Assembly: GCA_009746045.1 (NCBI GenBank)
Contig: RPFO01000097.1
Coordinates: forward strand, 378,501 to 408,324
Direction of reading: 5' to 3'
From: Mesostigma viride
Taxonomy: Eukaryota; Streptophyta; Mesostigmatophyceae; Mesostigmatales; Mesostigmataceae
DNA: 29,824 nt
Part shown: positions 10,488 to 20,419 of the stretch, one piece after another
Layout of the letters: each line of letters opens with the position of its first letter
Numbering within the stretch: position 1 is the stretch's first letter
Notes under the pieces: model-generated
Seen by the model: the letters and a program-made list of their open reading frames with translations, nothing else
Databases searched by the model: none
What the model was told of the DNA's origin: nothing
Position numbers and translations under genes: made by a program

Positions 10488-13400
10488 CACACACACACAC
10501 ACACGGGTGCTGCGCATGGGACGGAGGGGCAGCAGGGGCGGTGGACATGGGCTGAACGCACCCAGCCGGTGCTTGGCCCACATTGTGATCATACGGGCAA
10601 GCAACAGGACCACCACCCATCCTGTGCGTGTGTGTGTTCCTTTGTATGGGCAAGCAACAGGACCACCACCATCCTGTGCGTGTGTGTGTTCCTTTGTATG
10701 GGCAAGCAACAGGACCACCACCCATCCTGTGCGTGTGTGTGTTCCTTTGTATGGGCAAGCAACAGGACCACCACCATCCTGTGCGTGTGTGTGTTCCTTT
10801 GTATGGGCAAGCAACAGGACCACCACCCATCCTGTGCGTGTGTGTGTTCCTTTGTATGGGCAAGCAACAGGACCACCACCCATCCTGTGCGTGTGTGTGT
10901 TCCTTTGTATGGGCAAGCAACAGGACCACCACCATCCTGTGCGTGTGTGTGTTCCTTTGTATGGGCAAGCAACAGGACCACCACCCATCCTGTGCGTGTG
11001 TGTGTTCCTTTGTATGGGCAAGCAACAGGACCACCACCCATCCTGTGCGTGTGTGTGTTCCTTTGTGTGGGCAAGCAACAGGACCACCACCCATCCTGTG
11101 CGTGTGTGTGTTCCTTTGTATGGGCAAGCAACAGGACCACCACCCTCCTGTGCTCATGTGCATGTTTCTCCAGCCAGCAGTGTCTAGCATTTCATCGGGC
11201 CTAGATGCGGCATGCGCGTTCGGCAAGGGAGTTGCGAGCAGCTCATCACCATGTTTGGCAAGGGAGGTGCAAGCAGCTCATCACCGCAGTCGTCTTGGCC
11301 CATCGCCTCTCCATCCCCCGCAGCTCGCAGTCACTGTATCCCCTCGTTCCCGGTCACTATACCCCTCCTGTGCCTGATCGTCTCGTTTGCCCCGCACGCT
11401 GCCCTCCCTGTCTCCACCCTGATATCGGCCCCAGGTGTCCAGCGCAGGGGTGCGTCGTACCCCTTCTGGGTGGTGGAGGGACTCGCGACCAACTTTGAGG
11501 TGGGTTGGCGTGAGGGCATGGCTGGCTGGGCTTTTTTCCTTGTTATGGCACCGACATCAACTTCGCATCTCGTGTCATGGAGGATGGGTGGTGGCCTGTA
11601 AGATACTAAGTGTGTGTTTTGGAGCTTGCCCATCGCTGTCAGACCTTGGTCCATGGTGTGTCCATGGTCTTGGTGGTGGCAGAGATGCATGCACGCAGGG
11701 GCATGGCGTCCACATCTGGTTGATTATTTTGGGTAACCTGCAGTGGGCGCGGCTGTTTTAAAAATATATGGAAGGGAAGGGAAAAGGGTTAAGGGGTCGT
11801 CCCAGTTGTCAGGGCAGGCTGGCCCTAATGGCTCCTCATAACGTATGAGTATGAGTAGCCAACTTGAAAATTAACAACTGAGAAACTTGTTGAACATATG
11901 AATATTTCAGTGCAGCAAACGGAGTTTAGAGGGGTATTTATAGGCAGCACATTGCTTGCGCATTACCGGCATCGCATAGGTGTACACAAGGGACCTTCTC
12001 GCGCACTCAGATATCGAGGGTTGCATTAACTACTAACCATTAGCAATTAACTATTAACAACGTACTATTAAATACGAACTATTAACAGCATATTCACACT
12101 CGCCACTGATTCTGAACATTTAGGATCCAAACCGGTTTCTAAAACCCCTGAATTGCACTCACATCGGGAGTACTCCCACCTGAACAGCAAATCCGGCCAA
12201 TTTTTTATAGTGACCCCCTGTGACCTCACTCCCGACCGAAATTGTGGGGATTTTGCAAATTCCCCCGAGCTATGGTGGGAGTGGCTGGAACGAACCATGA
12301 GCCGGACCAGAACAGTCTCGTCCACTCCCACTCCAGAAGCCCCGATATGTGCCCTGAAAACTATTTCGCACCGTACATTTCCTTCTCCATTCCTGAACGT
12401 TAGTACGGCCTGAACAGTGAATTTGTTGAAGAACAGCGATGCGGTAAGGTCTACAGTTGCCGCGCCGCGCCAATCCTTATCTGGGAAATTTGGCGACCCT
12501 ACAAGGGCTGACGCGGGTCACTCCCTTGTCACTCCCAAAACGCACCAAATATCCGGGCTTTTAGCCCAAACCTCCCAAAACAATTCAGCGGAATTTTTGG
12601 TCGGTATGATCATGCTGTAACATGAACTCTTGCTGCACTGACTATTAACATGTTCTCTTGCTGTATTAACTATTAACATGTTCTCTTGCTGTATTAGCTA
12701 TGAACATGTTCTCTTGCTGTATTAGCTATGAACATGTTCTCTTGCTGTATTAGCTATGAACATGTTCTCTTGCTGTATTAGCTATGAACATGTTCTCTTG
12801 CTGTATTAACTATGAACATGTTCTCTTGCCCTTGCGGTATTTAACAAAGCGATAAAATACGCCCTACAAATCCTATCAGGTATCTGGGCCTTGTTGGATT
12901 GCCACGCATTCCCCCCTGTGCCCTTATATATTATACCCTTATATATTATGCCCTTATATATTATGCCCTTTTCTATTTTGACCTTATATGTATATATGCC
13001 CTTATATGTTATGCCCTTTATATTATGCCTATGTATGTATCATCTGTGTGAGCAGACGTTCGAATCCGAGGTACCGTTTGGCAGGCTGAAGCACGACACG
13101 AATCCCTGCATCGCCCAGCTCGCACGCTCCAGGGCCCAAGGGAAGCTGCTCCCATTGGGCGCTTATGTAACGCTGATGGCTCCCCCTGCCGGCTGCGATG
13201 ACGACGAATGGCGGTTGATGTACGCCCAGGTGAGGGCAGGCAGCGGCTGGCCAGGCGGGCGAGGGGGGGACAAGGGTGGGGGGAGGGGCAGGGGGAGGGA
13301 GGAGGAAAGGAGGGCGTGATGGTGTCTTGCTGAGGATGGGGAGGGGCAGGGGTAGGGAGGAGGGAAGGACGGCGTGATGGTGTCTTGCTGAGGGTGGGAA

Positions 13401-16296
13401 GGGGCAGAGGTAGGGAGGACGGAAGGGGGGCGTGATGGTGTCTTGCTGAGGATGGGGAGGGGCAGGGGTAGGGAGGAGGGAAGGAGGGCGTGATGGTGTC
13501 TCGCTGAGGGTGGGTAGGGGCAGGGTTAGGGAGGAGGGCAGGAGGGCGTGATTGTGTATTGCGGAGGATGGGGCTTCCCATGCCATCTGGTCCTAAAGGA
13601 AGTCGCAACAGACACTCCCTCCACCCCACCCGTGAGCCAGCCCTGATGGCTCGCCCCCCACACCCACCCACCCATGAGATCCTCCTTGGCCTGCCTGTCT
13701 TCTCATCGTGTTTTGCAACACTGGACATGCCTACTGGCCATGTGCGTCCACCCAGTAACCAGCAACGTAGGAAGGCTCTGCCTGCGCCGAGTGTGGCATG
13801 ATGGGCAGCGTGTCGCTTCGAGTATGTGCTAGTCATGATGGGCAGCGTGTCGCTTCGAGTATGTGCTAGTCATGATGGGCAGCGTGTCGCTTCGAGTATG
13901 TGCTAGTCATGATGGGCAGCGTGTCACTTCGAGTATGTGCTAGTCATGATGGGCAGCGTGTCGCTTCGAGTATGTGCTAGTCATGATGGGCAGCATGTCG
14001 CCTCGAGTATGTGCTAGTCATGATGGGCAGCATGTCACTTCGAGTATGTGCTAGTCGTGATGGGCAGCGTGTCTTTTTCAAGCGAGTGCAGGAGAGAATG
14101 CAGGGGGCAAAGGATTTGCATGAACCAGCGTGGGTCATCTGCGCAAAATATCGTCAGGAATGAACTCGAAACGGACTTTTAAAGGCCAGCGGAAGGAGAT
14201 CGGAACCATATGGTAACGATGGGACAACGATTAGGATAAATCTTTCGGGTGTGTTCTATGTACACCATCTGGTCGGCTTTCTTTTTCCTGTGCTATGACC
14301 ATTCTTCCTGTGCTATTATCACTGCTCCCTTCTAATGTTGTAATTCTTTGCTGCTGCGGCGCGACACTGCTGTGGCCACTGGGTCCTTTCTCTCCCATCG
14401 GGTTGCGGTTCTGTGGATTGCTCGCTTTTCATAGGGCTGGGCACTTTTCCGCATGCTGTTCCTGGAGAGGATGCCTCAGTTGGTCGCCTACATGAAGAAG
14501 CTTGGGAGCCAGGTATGCTCCGCTTGTTTGGTCTGTCACAGCCCATCCGTCCTAGGTGTGTAATGAATAGTTGGCATATTGCTACTAGTAATCTCATGAT
14601 AGTCCTTGAATTTGTGACTATATATCCTGCCAATCTCAGATGAAAGAGTTGGACTTACCCAGGACCTCAACAAACCAGCTGAAATCTTACAAAAGCAAAT
14701 ATGTCCGTGTCAGCGTAGTGGTTGTGCATAACGGAAGCAATGTCCAGGAAGCCCACTACCCATGGAACGAAGGAGTTGGCTACCCAACATGCATTAGCAC
14801 AAAAGCTTGGTTGATATCATGGTCCACCCCGCTTGGCACAGTAGGCTACTGAACTACAGCATCTTGGATTCTCCCGTAGACTTCTGTGTATCATCCGTGA
14901 GGTTGATGCTCTTTCTTTTTTTTTAGACCCAAGGAAACAGGAGTGTAAGCAGTAAGGGGTCGTGCGCTGTTTAGGCATCACCGTACGCCAACCAGGCGCC
15001 CCCTGCTCTGCATGTAAGTACTATATCTATCGAGTATATACCTACTTTGATCATGCTCTGTGGCTTCCCATCGAAGTCCCCAGTGATAAACATATTTGCT
15101 TCTCACAGAGGTAACCAAATCGAGCTAGATCTCTGTGGCTATATGATGTACAGTCATTACCGCATTAAGTTGCGTTTTTTAAGGTTGTGGTACCGTGTTA
15201 AGTTGCGACGCCGAAGTTTGGGCGGCGACCGCAACTTGAGCATCGGTGCCACCGCAACTGAACGCGGTAATGACTCGATTTGTAGGTACAAGATGCAGGC
15301 GGGGCGCCCATAATTAATCATTATAGGTGACTGAGACAACTTGCCGGAAATTACCGACATCATGCCGAAAGCACATATGATGGCACATTTGTCGGTGGTA
15401 TCAGTAAAACGTAGGCACTCACCGACCGACAGCTGCACTGACGCACTGCTGCCGTGTAGTCGGTGGCTGGCTGGCTGTACTGACGGACCCAGCCGGGCGG
15501 GCGGCGTGTATTCGGCAGCCCGCCTTTCTCACCAAAGATACCTGGTATGGAAAATGGACTTGGGGGCGGCTTTGATGCTGCAGCTGGATCGGGCTTGACA
15601 AGAGCTGTTGAATGCCGTATCGAAGTCCGCGAGAGGAGGGGGTGGGATGCTAGCCTAATTCTACCGTTAAGTTGTGTTACCGCGTTAAGTTGCGACGCCA
15701 AATTTTAGGCGTCGATCACAACTTAACGCGGTAGTGACTGTACGCAACTCAGACATTGTTACACAGGGCGTAGCATAGTGCCGTTGTATAGTGAGGAGCG
15801 TCTGGCCCTGATTAGGAGAACGGTCCTTGTGGGATGCACATTTGCTACATGTTTGCCACACGTAGGTACATCTCTCTCTTGTGAGGAACAGAATTCCCAT
15901 GCCTTCGCAATGATATAATGGATCATTTCCTTTTGGAGGAGACATGTGTGCTACGTGCCATGTCCACAGTACACAATTCGCAAGTTCCTCAGTCATTCAC
16001 AGACTCATCATGACGGCAGTGCATGATCGCACGTTGCGACAAGCTACATGTGGCCGCTTGAGCAGGAAGGGGGGGGGGGGGGGGGGGGGAGGGGATTTGG
16101 TTGAGCACTTCTGGGTATGCTGGCTGACATAAGAGATTGGCCCCGTGTTGCACTTGTGCTTGCATTTCTCTTTTTCTTGCAGCATGGGGACCCCTTGTCA
16201 TTCCAGATTCGCAAGGACTTTGAACAAGCATTTGGACCCCTGCCAGTTTTGCAGGCTGCGTGGGAATCCTTCCTGACAGACCTCCTGTTGGTGTAA
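8337..16296 (+). CDS. DUF1570-like zinc metallopeptidase, six exons, N-terminus missing
   Basis: Exons: 8337-8460, 8996-10350, 11435-11499, 13056-13229, 14435-14512, 16183-16296. All borders are GT..AG and the phases match. Joined, they give about 635 residues. Exon 1 encodes HFIVLYKADAAWA plus a helix, matching the family's N-terminal part. Exon 2 encodes FGSRAEFDHYVR and GHYSVESNRTVFL, then about 300 low-complexity residues (Q/P-rich, then G/D/T-rich), then HEIIHQLAFNTG. Exon 3 has YPFWVVEGLATNFE, exon 4 a segment ending MYAQ, exon 5 GWALFRMLFLERMP, exon 6 the C-terminal helix (DFEQAFGPLPVLQAAWESFL) and stop. In gluzincin-type peptidases the two His of HExxH and the Glu of the downstream WVxEG bind zinc; all three are present (partial residues 482, 486, 507), so it is probably active. 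Substrate and location are unknown. The missing start may carry a signal peptide. Long linker and repeat-filled introns are unusual. Confidence 0.85.
8432..8622 (+). repeat. 74-bp unit triplicated across an exon/intron border
   Basis: The end of the first metallopeptidase exon plus its donor (GCTTACCGCACC..CGTTCCG|GTACGC) is followed by two diverged copies in the intron, starting near 8505 and 8579. In the copies the donor GT is changed to GC (GCATGC), so they are not competing sites of the same type. Confidence 0.6.
10408..10504. repeat. CA microsatellite
   Basis: About 95 bp of CA dinucleotide with a few interruptions (CCC near the start, two GCAC), shortly after the exon 2 donor of the metallopeptidase gene. 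Confidence 0.97.
10595..11150 (+). repeat. minisatellite, 52-53 bp x 11
   Basis: Eleven nearly identical units beginning GGGCAAGCAACAGGACCACC. Starts are at 10595, 10648, 10700, 10753, 10805, 10858, 10911, 10963, 11016, 11069 and 11122. The 52/53 difference is CCATC versus CCCATC. It lies in the intron between exons 2 and 3 of the metallopeptidase gene. Low divergence points to recent expansion. Confidence 0.97.
11500..12620. other. intron sequence, no further gene
   Basis: Left part of the intron between metallopeptidase exons 3 and 4. AT-rich and GC-moderate patches contain no element I recognise. Confidence 0.5.
12621..12835. repeat. minisatellite, 28 bp x 8
   Basis: Units of CATGTTCTCTTGCTGTATTA plus GCTATGAA start at 12621, 12649, 12677, 12705, 12733, 12761, 12789 and 12817; the first is diverged and the last partial. 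It is intronic in the metallopeptidase gene. Confidence 0.95.
12921..13031. repeat. AT-rich repeat, about 15 bp unit
   Basis: Copies of CCCTTATATATTATG with variable spacing, ending about 25 bp before the acceptor of metallopeptidase exon 4. Confidence 0.85.
13264..13567. repeat. purine-rich minisatellite, 58 bp x about 5
   Basis: Units with GCGTGATGGTGTCTTGCTGA recur every 58 bp (13314, 13372, 13430, 13488, then partial), separated by G/A-rich sequence. The array starts about 35 bp after the exon 4 donor. The strand is purine-rich with many G runs. Confidence 0.93.
13797..14075. repeat. minisatellite, 37 bp x 8
   Basis: Units starting CATGATGGGCAGCGTGTCGC recur at 13797, 13834, 13871, 13908, 13945, 13982, 14019 and 14056 (last one partial). 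The copies are nearly identical. It is in the same intron as the 58-bp array. Confidence 0.97.
15151..15276. mobile_element. fold-back MITE, copy 1 (CAGT ends)
   Basis: A 126-bp element begins CAGTCATTACCGCATTAAGT after a TA and ends with the near-exact inverse (..GCGGTAATGACT). The interior has a second inverted pair, AGTTGCGACGCC against GGCGGCGACCGCAACTT, so one strand can fold nearly end to end. CAGT ends next to TA suit Tc1/mariner-type elements. It sits in the last intron of the metallopeptidase gene. Confidence 0.7.
15660..15740. mobile_element. fold-back MITE, copy 2 (left-truncated)
   Basis: A shorter relative of the element at 15151. GTTAAGTTGCGACGCC pairs with GGCGTCGATCACAACTTAAC around an 8-bp loop. 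The right end is GCGGTAGTGACTG followed by TA. The left terminal CAGT part is missing. Confidence 0.65.
16069..16089 (+). repeat. G homopolymer, 21 bases
   Basis: An uninterrupted G run followed by AGGGG, about 95 bp before the acceptor of the last metallopeptidase exon. The exact length may be an assembly estimate. Confidence 0.9.
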
Positions 16297-16619
16297 CTCA
16301 CGACCTTCCCTCGGCTACAGCTGCGGGCATGAGATGTCAAAATTGTGGTATCTCCCAAGCTATATGAGCAGGTGCCGCTATTGCATGAGAGATTTAGAAA
16401 GAGTGGCAGGAGCAGTGTTTATGTTATGTTTACGGCTTTGCAAGGCAACGGGAAGGGGGCAGCAGGGGGGGTTAAGGCAGCTGGGGGGGGGGGGGGGGGG
16501 GCAGAGGACCGTTAAAGCTGGTGATAACCGCACGACGCATGCACGAACCTATCTTGTGGCCCATTCATTCAAAAAGTGAGACATGATCATTCGTGGATGC
16601 TCGGTGCGACAACATCGTG
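16297..16619. other. 3' flank of the metallopeptidase gene, with a G19 run
   Basis: No AATAAA is seen within 300 bp of the stop. A second G homopolymer (16483-16501, 19 bases) lies here. No other gene is seen. Confidence 0.5.
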
Positions 16620-17035
16620 TGATTAATCTTCCTTGCGCAGTATCTTGGTGACGTTGCCGTCGAGTCGGTTCTCCAGCTCCAGCGTCAGCGTCCATGTCTC
16701 GGCGCCGTAGGTTAGGATATCATCAGATCGAATGACGACCTTGAACAGCTCGCGCTTGACGATCCGAGGTAGGGCGGGGTTGCTCCACCAGCGGCGGTGT
16801 TCGTGGAGCTGCGCCCAAGCCATGCCTATCCGCCCCGGGTCGTCATGTCATCCTCGCAGTCGGGAAGCCAACTGCCCAGCAGCTTGAAGCGGCCTGAAGT
16901 AGTACCTCGGTGTCGTCTAAGAGGCGGAGCGGGGGTGGGGGCCCGGCCAGACAGAGGGCCATGGCGCCAGCCTCCGTTTTTGGGCTGACTTCTAGACCGA
17001 CATCACAAGCCTTGAGCGCGAGGACTGGCCGCTTA
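16620..17035 (-). mobile_element. LINE reverse-transcriptase fragment, decayed
   Basis: Minus-strand pieces read as the end of a LINE reverse transcriptase in linear order but in shifted frames: GLEVSPKTEA (the 'VN..KTE' region), FKLLGSWLPDCEDDMTTR, AWAQLHEHRRWWSN, then LTYGAETWTLTLELENRLDG (a hallmark just before the C-terminal tail). Frame changes and a stop near 16818 show it is dead. It stops abruptly at about 16620, so it is truncated at both ends. Confidence 0.75.
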
Positions 17036-17062
17036 TGAATGAAAATTAATTAAGGGAGTCGG

Positions 17063-17736
17063 CAGGGGGGGTGTCCAAAAACAAGAAAATTTACACAACG
17101 CTGGATTCGAGTAGATCTCGCGAAAACAAGCATGTTTGCCACTGGTCGCAAGCCCAGGTGGTCTCTAGGTTAGAAGTTACAGAGCCTCAATAACCGTTAA
17201 CTTAAAGGGTAGGTAGGTAGGGTGCCGGGCCGATAAGGGTTTTTTACAACAAAACACATGGATTTCTGCTAGCTCCCTGTATGGTCCGAATTTTGAAACG
17301 GTTTGACGGACAAACTGATAGCACTTGGCGAGCTGAACCCAAATCTGCAGTCAAAATTTTGGCAGGTACCATAGAGGGGGGGGGTTTGCCCGCAAGATGG
17401 TGCTGCCCCTAGGCACGGAAGTATGCTGCCGTCTGCCACCACTACAAGGCTTCGGCTATCCGGCGCCCTGCCGTGCCAGTATCGCGTCGCGCCGGCCAAC
17501 GACCCATTTTAGAAAACCGGAATTTTCCCATACACCAATATTATGCTCAAACGGTAGAGCTCGCGGAGCTGATCATTTTGCTCCCTAGGTCGACAACCCC
17601 TATAACCCTTGGGACCTCAGGGTTTTGCTAGGTATAGCACCTACGTGCTACACTGTAGGTAGGTAGGGTCCAAGGGCCAACTTTTGGAAAATTTCAGCGT
17701 TAGTGTCTGATATTTTTGTTTCGGACACCCCCCCTG
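17063..17736. mobile_element. hAT-like MITE with 8-bp target duplication
   Basis: A 674-bp element with 14-bp perfect ends CAGGGGGGGTGTCC..GGACACCCCCCCTG. Homology continues inward: the left end runs on through AAAACAAGAAAA to CGCTG, the inverse of CAGCG..TTTTTGTTT on the right. Flanks are GGAGTCGG (17055-17062) and GGAATCGG (17737-17744), an 8-bp duplication with one mismatch. CAGGG-type ends plus 8-bp duplications are typical of hAT elements. No transposase frame is present. Two GTAGGTAGGTAGGG blocks lie inside (about 17211 and 17658). Confidence 0.82.
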
Positions 17737-17918
17737 GGAATCGGTATAAAACTGGCTTTTGGTTCTCAATTCTCAGAGGGCGGGGGCACTGCGGGGGCTG
17801 AGATTAAATAAGAGGTCACTTGAAATTAAATAAGAGGCGTGCCTCTATCAATATATATTCATTGAGAATGACAGATTACGGAGGTGAGATGGGCATGCAA
17901 CATAAGGAAAAACCCGAT

Positions 17919-17985
17919 AATTAATTAATTAATTAGAAACATAACTCCGTTGGGAGTGGGCGTCCCCAACATCTACTGCTCCAAC
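17919..17985 (-). mobile_element. LINE 3' tail fragment
   Basis: Minus strand: ACTCCCAACGGAG hairpin, then CTAATTAATTAATTAA, matching the terminal hairpin and ATTA tail of the LINE copies at 3.3 and 4.3 kb. Only the extreme 3' end is recognisable. Confidence 0.5.
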
Positions 17986-18515
17986 CTAGGGCCATTGCTG
18001 GTACTTTTGACGTCATGAAAGCAGCGTTTTGGACTAGTGGAATATGATTTTACAGCATAAAAAGTCCATTTTATCATGAATGAACATGGCCAACAACCCC
18101 AAGTGCCCCTAAATTTCTCAATATTTGTAGAGAAATGCTACTTCTCATAATTAAAACCTGCACAAATGCACAATTTGGGGCATGCATGTGAAAGTTTGAA
18201 GTACAAATTCACAATGAGGTTTTACATTTTTCAATTATTAATGGTATCTCATTCTTCAATCAATCAATTTGCAATCGTCCAAACAATTTATTCATTTCAT
18301 ACATGTCCGAATATGTTGAAAGAACACATGCAAGTGCTCAATCAGCGTGGACCCCCTTGGACGCGCCCCACCATATATACATTGGACACGTCACCCCAAC
18401 TACTAAACTGCCCAAAGTCACGGTAACTGATCCAACTACTATGTACATCTGCATTTCTCCACGTTGCGGTGGGCAATTACGTGCAAAACGCGATTTCGTG
18501 CAAAGTCCTCGCCCA
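17986..18515. other. 3' flank of the large minus-strand gene
   Basis: AT-rich. The minus strand has an AATAAA near 18287, about 230 bases past the stop at 18516, a possible poly(A) signal. A TGACGTCA palindrome lies at about 18008. No other gene is seen. Confidence 0.4.
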
Positions 18516-20363
18516 TCATCGCTTGCCAGGTCGATATGAAGGAATGTTGTCCCAGCTGGCGCCTTCCTTCAGGAGAGTAACATGTTCTCTAGCGAACTTC
18601 AGAGGGAAACGAAACTTTTGCTCGCACTCATTACTCCAACCGAGGTCGTGCCCTTCATCAAACCATCTGAACACCACCTTCTCCCTCTCTTTGCCCAGGA
18701 GGGTGCCAAAGAGCGGAAAATCTTCCTTCTTGGGGTACTTGTGCTCCCAGTTTATGCACACCTCGTCTACCCATTTCGAACTCCAACCTCCGCGACTCAG
18801 TTTCGCGCCATCCATAAAGCGCATCCGGACGTCCGGCCGAACGTCCCTGATTCGGTTTTCGGCCGTCGCATCTCTGCCCTGACCACCACCCTTCTGCGGC
18901 TGTGCAGGTTCGTCGGCACCCTCCGTCTCCTGCCCCGCCCCTCGCCTGCCCCCTCCCCGACGTTTTGCCTTCTGCCCCTGCGCAGCCGCCGCCTCTGCCA
19001 TCAACTCTTCGTACGTTTTTTCTGGCTGACCGCACGGTAAGGCTGGTGCGTGAGTTGGTGCGTTGGGTGGGAGCTCGTCCCCTCCCGCCCCCGGTTGTGC
19101 AACTGGTTCGCCGACCGCGGCCTGGCCAACAACACGGCCGGCCTCTCTGGACACAGTCCCAGACGCGGATCCACGGGGAAACCGAACTGGAGTTTCTTCT
19201 TCGCCTTTCCCTGCACGTAAGCACATGCCAATTAACATGAATACGGAAGGGTCGTGTGAGAAATCAATGAAGCCATGGACTGATGCAAAAAAACTTATGT
19301 AGAAATATATATTAAGGTACTTATTAAACTCGTTTATTGAAAATGAAATTTACCGGCCGAATGTACCGTTGGAGCGTGGAAGGGCATCCTTGGTCGATCG
19401 AAGGGCTCCATCAATGCGGTATAGTGTCCGGCCGATGTCCCTGGCGGCGCCTCAACATCGACCACCTCAGTCGGGCGCATCAATCCGGCAAACGCCGGCC
19501 CTCCACCTGAGACTTTCGGCGGACCCTCCACGTTACGAGCCTCCAATACCCTCTTCTGCAGTGGGGTGCTCGCAACAAAATCCGTGTCAGCCGACGGCTC
19601 CGGATCGTCATCCTCATTCAGCAGTATCGTGTTCGGGCATTGCTCCATCCCCGTCGAGCGGGGGGGCAAAGTCATCACAACCGTCCTTCCTGACGACGGT
19701 ACGGGATCGTCACCCAGACCCAAAGAAACCGAGGCGAGGGCGGGGGTCCCCTCAACCGGGGGTCCCCATGAATCCTGACGAGGCCTCATTCCCACCTGTT
19801 GGACACGACCGCCTCCCGTAAATCGGGAACGCCCGCCGGCGCTACCAGTAACAGGCCGCGAGCCTGCTTCCTGCTGGCGATCCCCATCCTCATCACAGAT
19901 ACGCCCGCCGGCGTTTCCAGTAACAGGCCGCGAGCCTCCTTCCTGCTGGCGATCCCCCTCCTCATCACAGATACGCCCGCCGGCGTTTCCAGTAACAGGC
20001 CGCGAGCCTCCCTCCCGCTGGCGATCCCCCTCCTCATCACAGATACGCCCGCCGGCGTTTCCAACGACAGGCCTCGAGTCTCCTTCACCAGCACGCTGGC
20101 GCTTACCTCCCCCCCTTTTGTCTTCATCCCCCCCATTGTCTCCTCCCGCGAGCCTCCATCATCCCGACTGCGCTTTTTCCCTCCCCTTCCATCTCCTCCC
20201 CCGTCCCTCTCCCCCCCCCCTCCTCCCTCCTCCCCATCCCCATCCCCTTTCTCCCCCTCCGCCTGCCCCCCACCCACCCCGGGCGGGTGCCCCTCAGCAA
20301 TATCCTCCTCCCCCTCTTCCTCCTCCCCCTCTTCCTCCTCGTAAACCTCTTCCTTCTCCGAGC

Positions 20364-20419
<56 letters not shown>

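Noticed and set aside
10281-11226. Long overlapping open frames in four or more frames, with repeats of HTKEHTHAQ type
   Set aside because: They are read through the CA repeat and the 53-bp minisatellite, which are free of stops in most frames, and they lie in an intron of the peptidase gene.
13018-13836. Proline-rich minus-strand ORFs
   Set aside because: They are the antisense of the purine-rich 58-bp minisatellite and of peptidase exon 4.
19786-19795. ATGA stop/start overlap as a dicistronic signal
   Set aside because: A phase-0 intron (20106-19796) with good borders removes the stop and joins both frames, so the overlap is a by-product.
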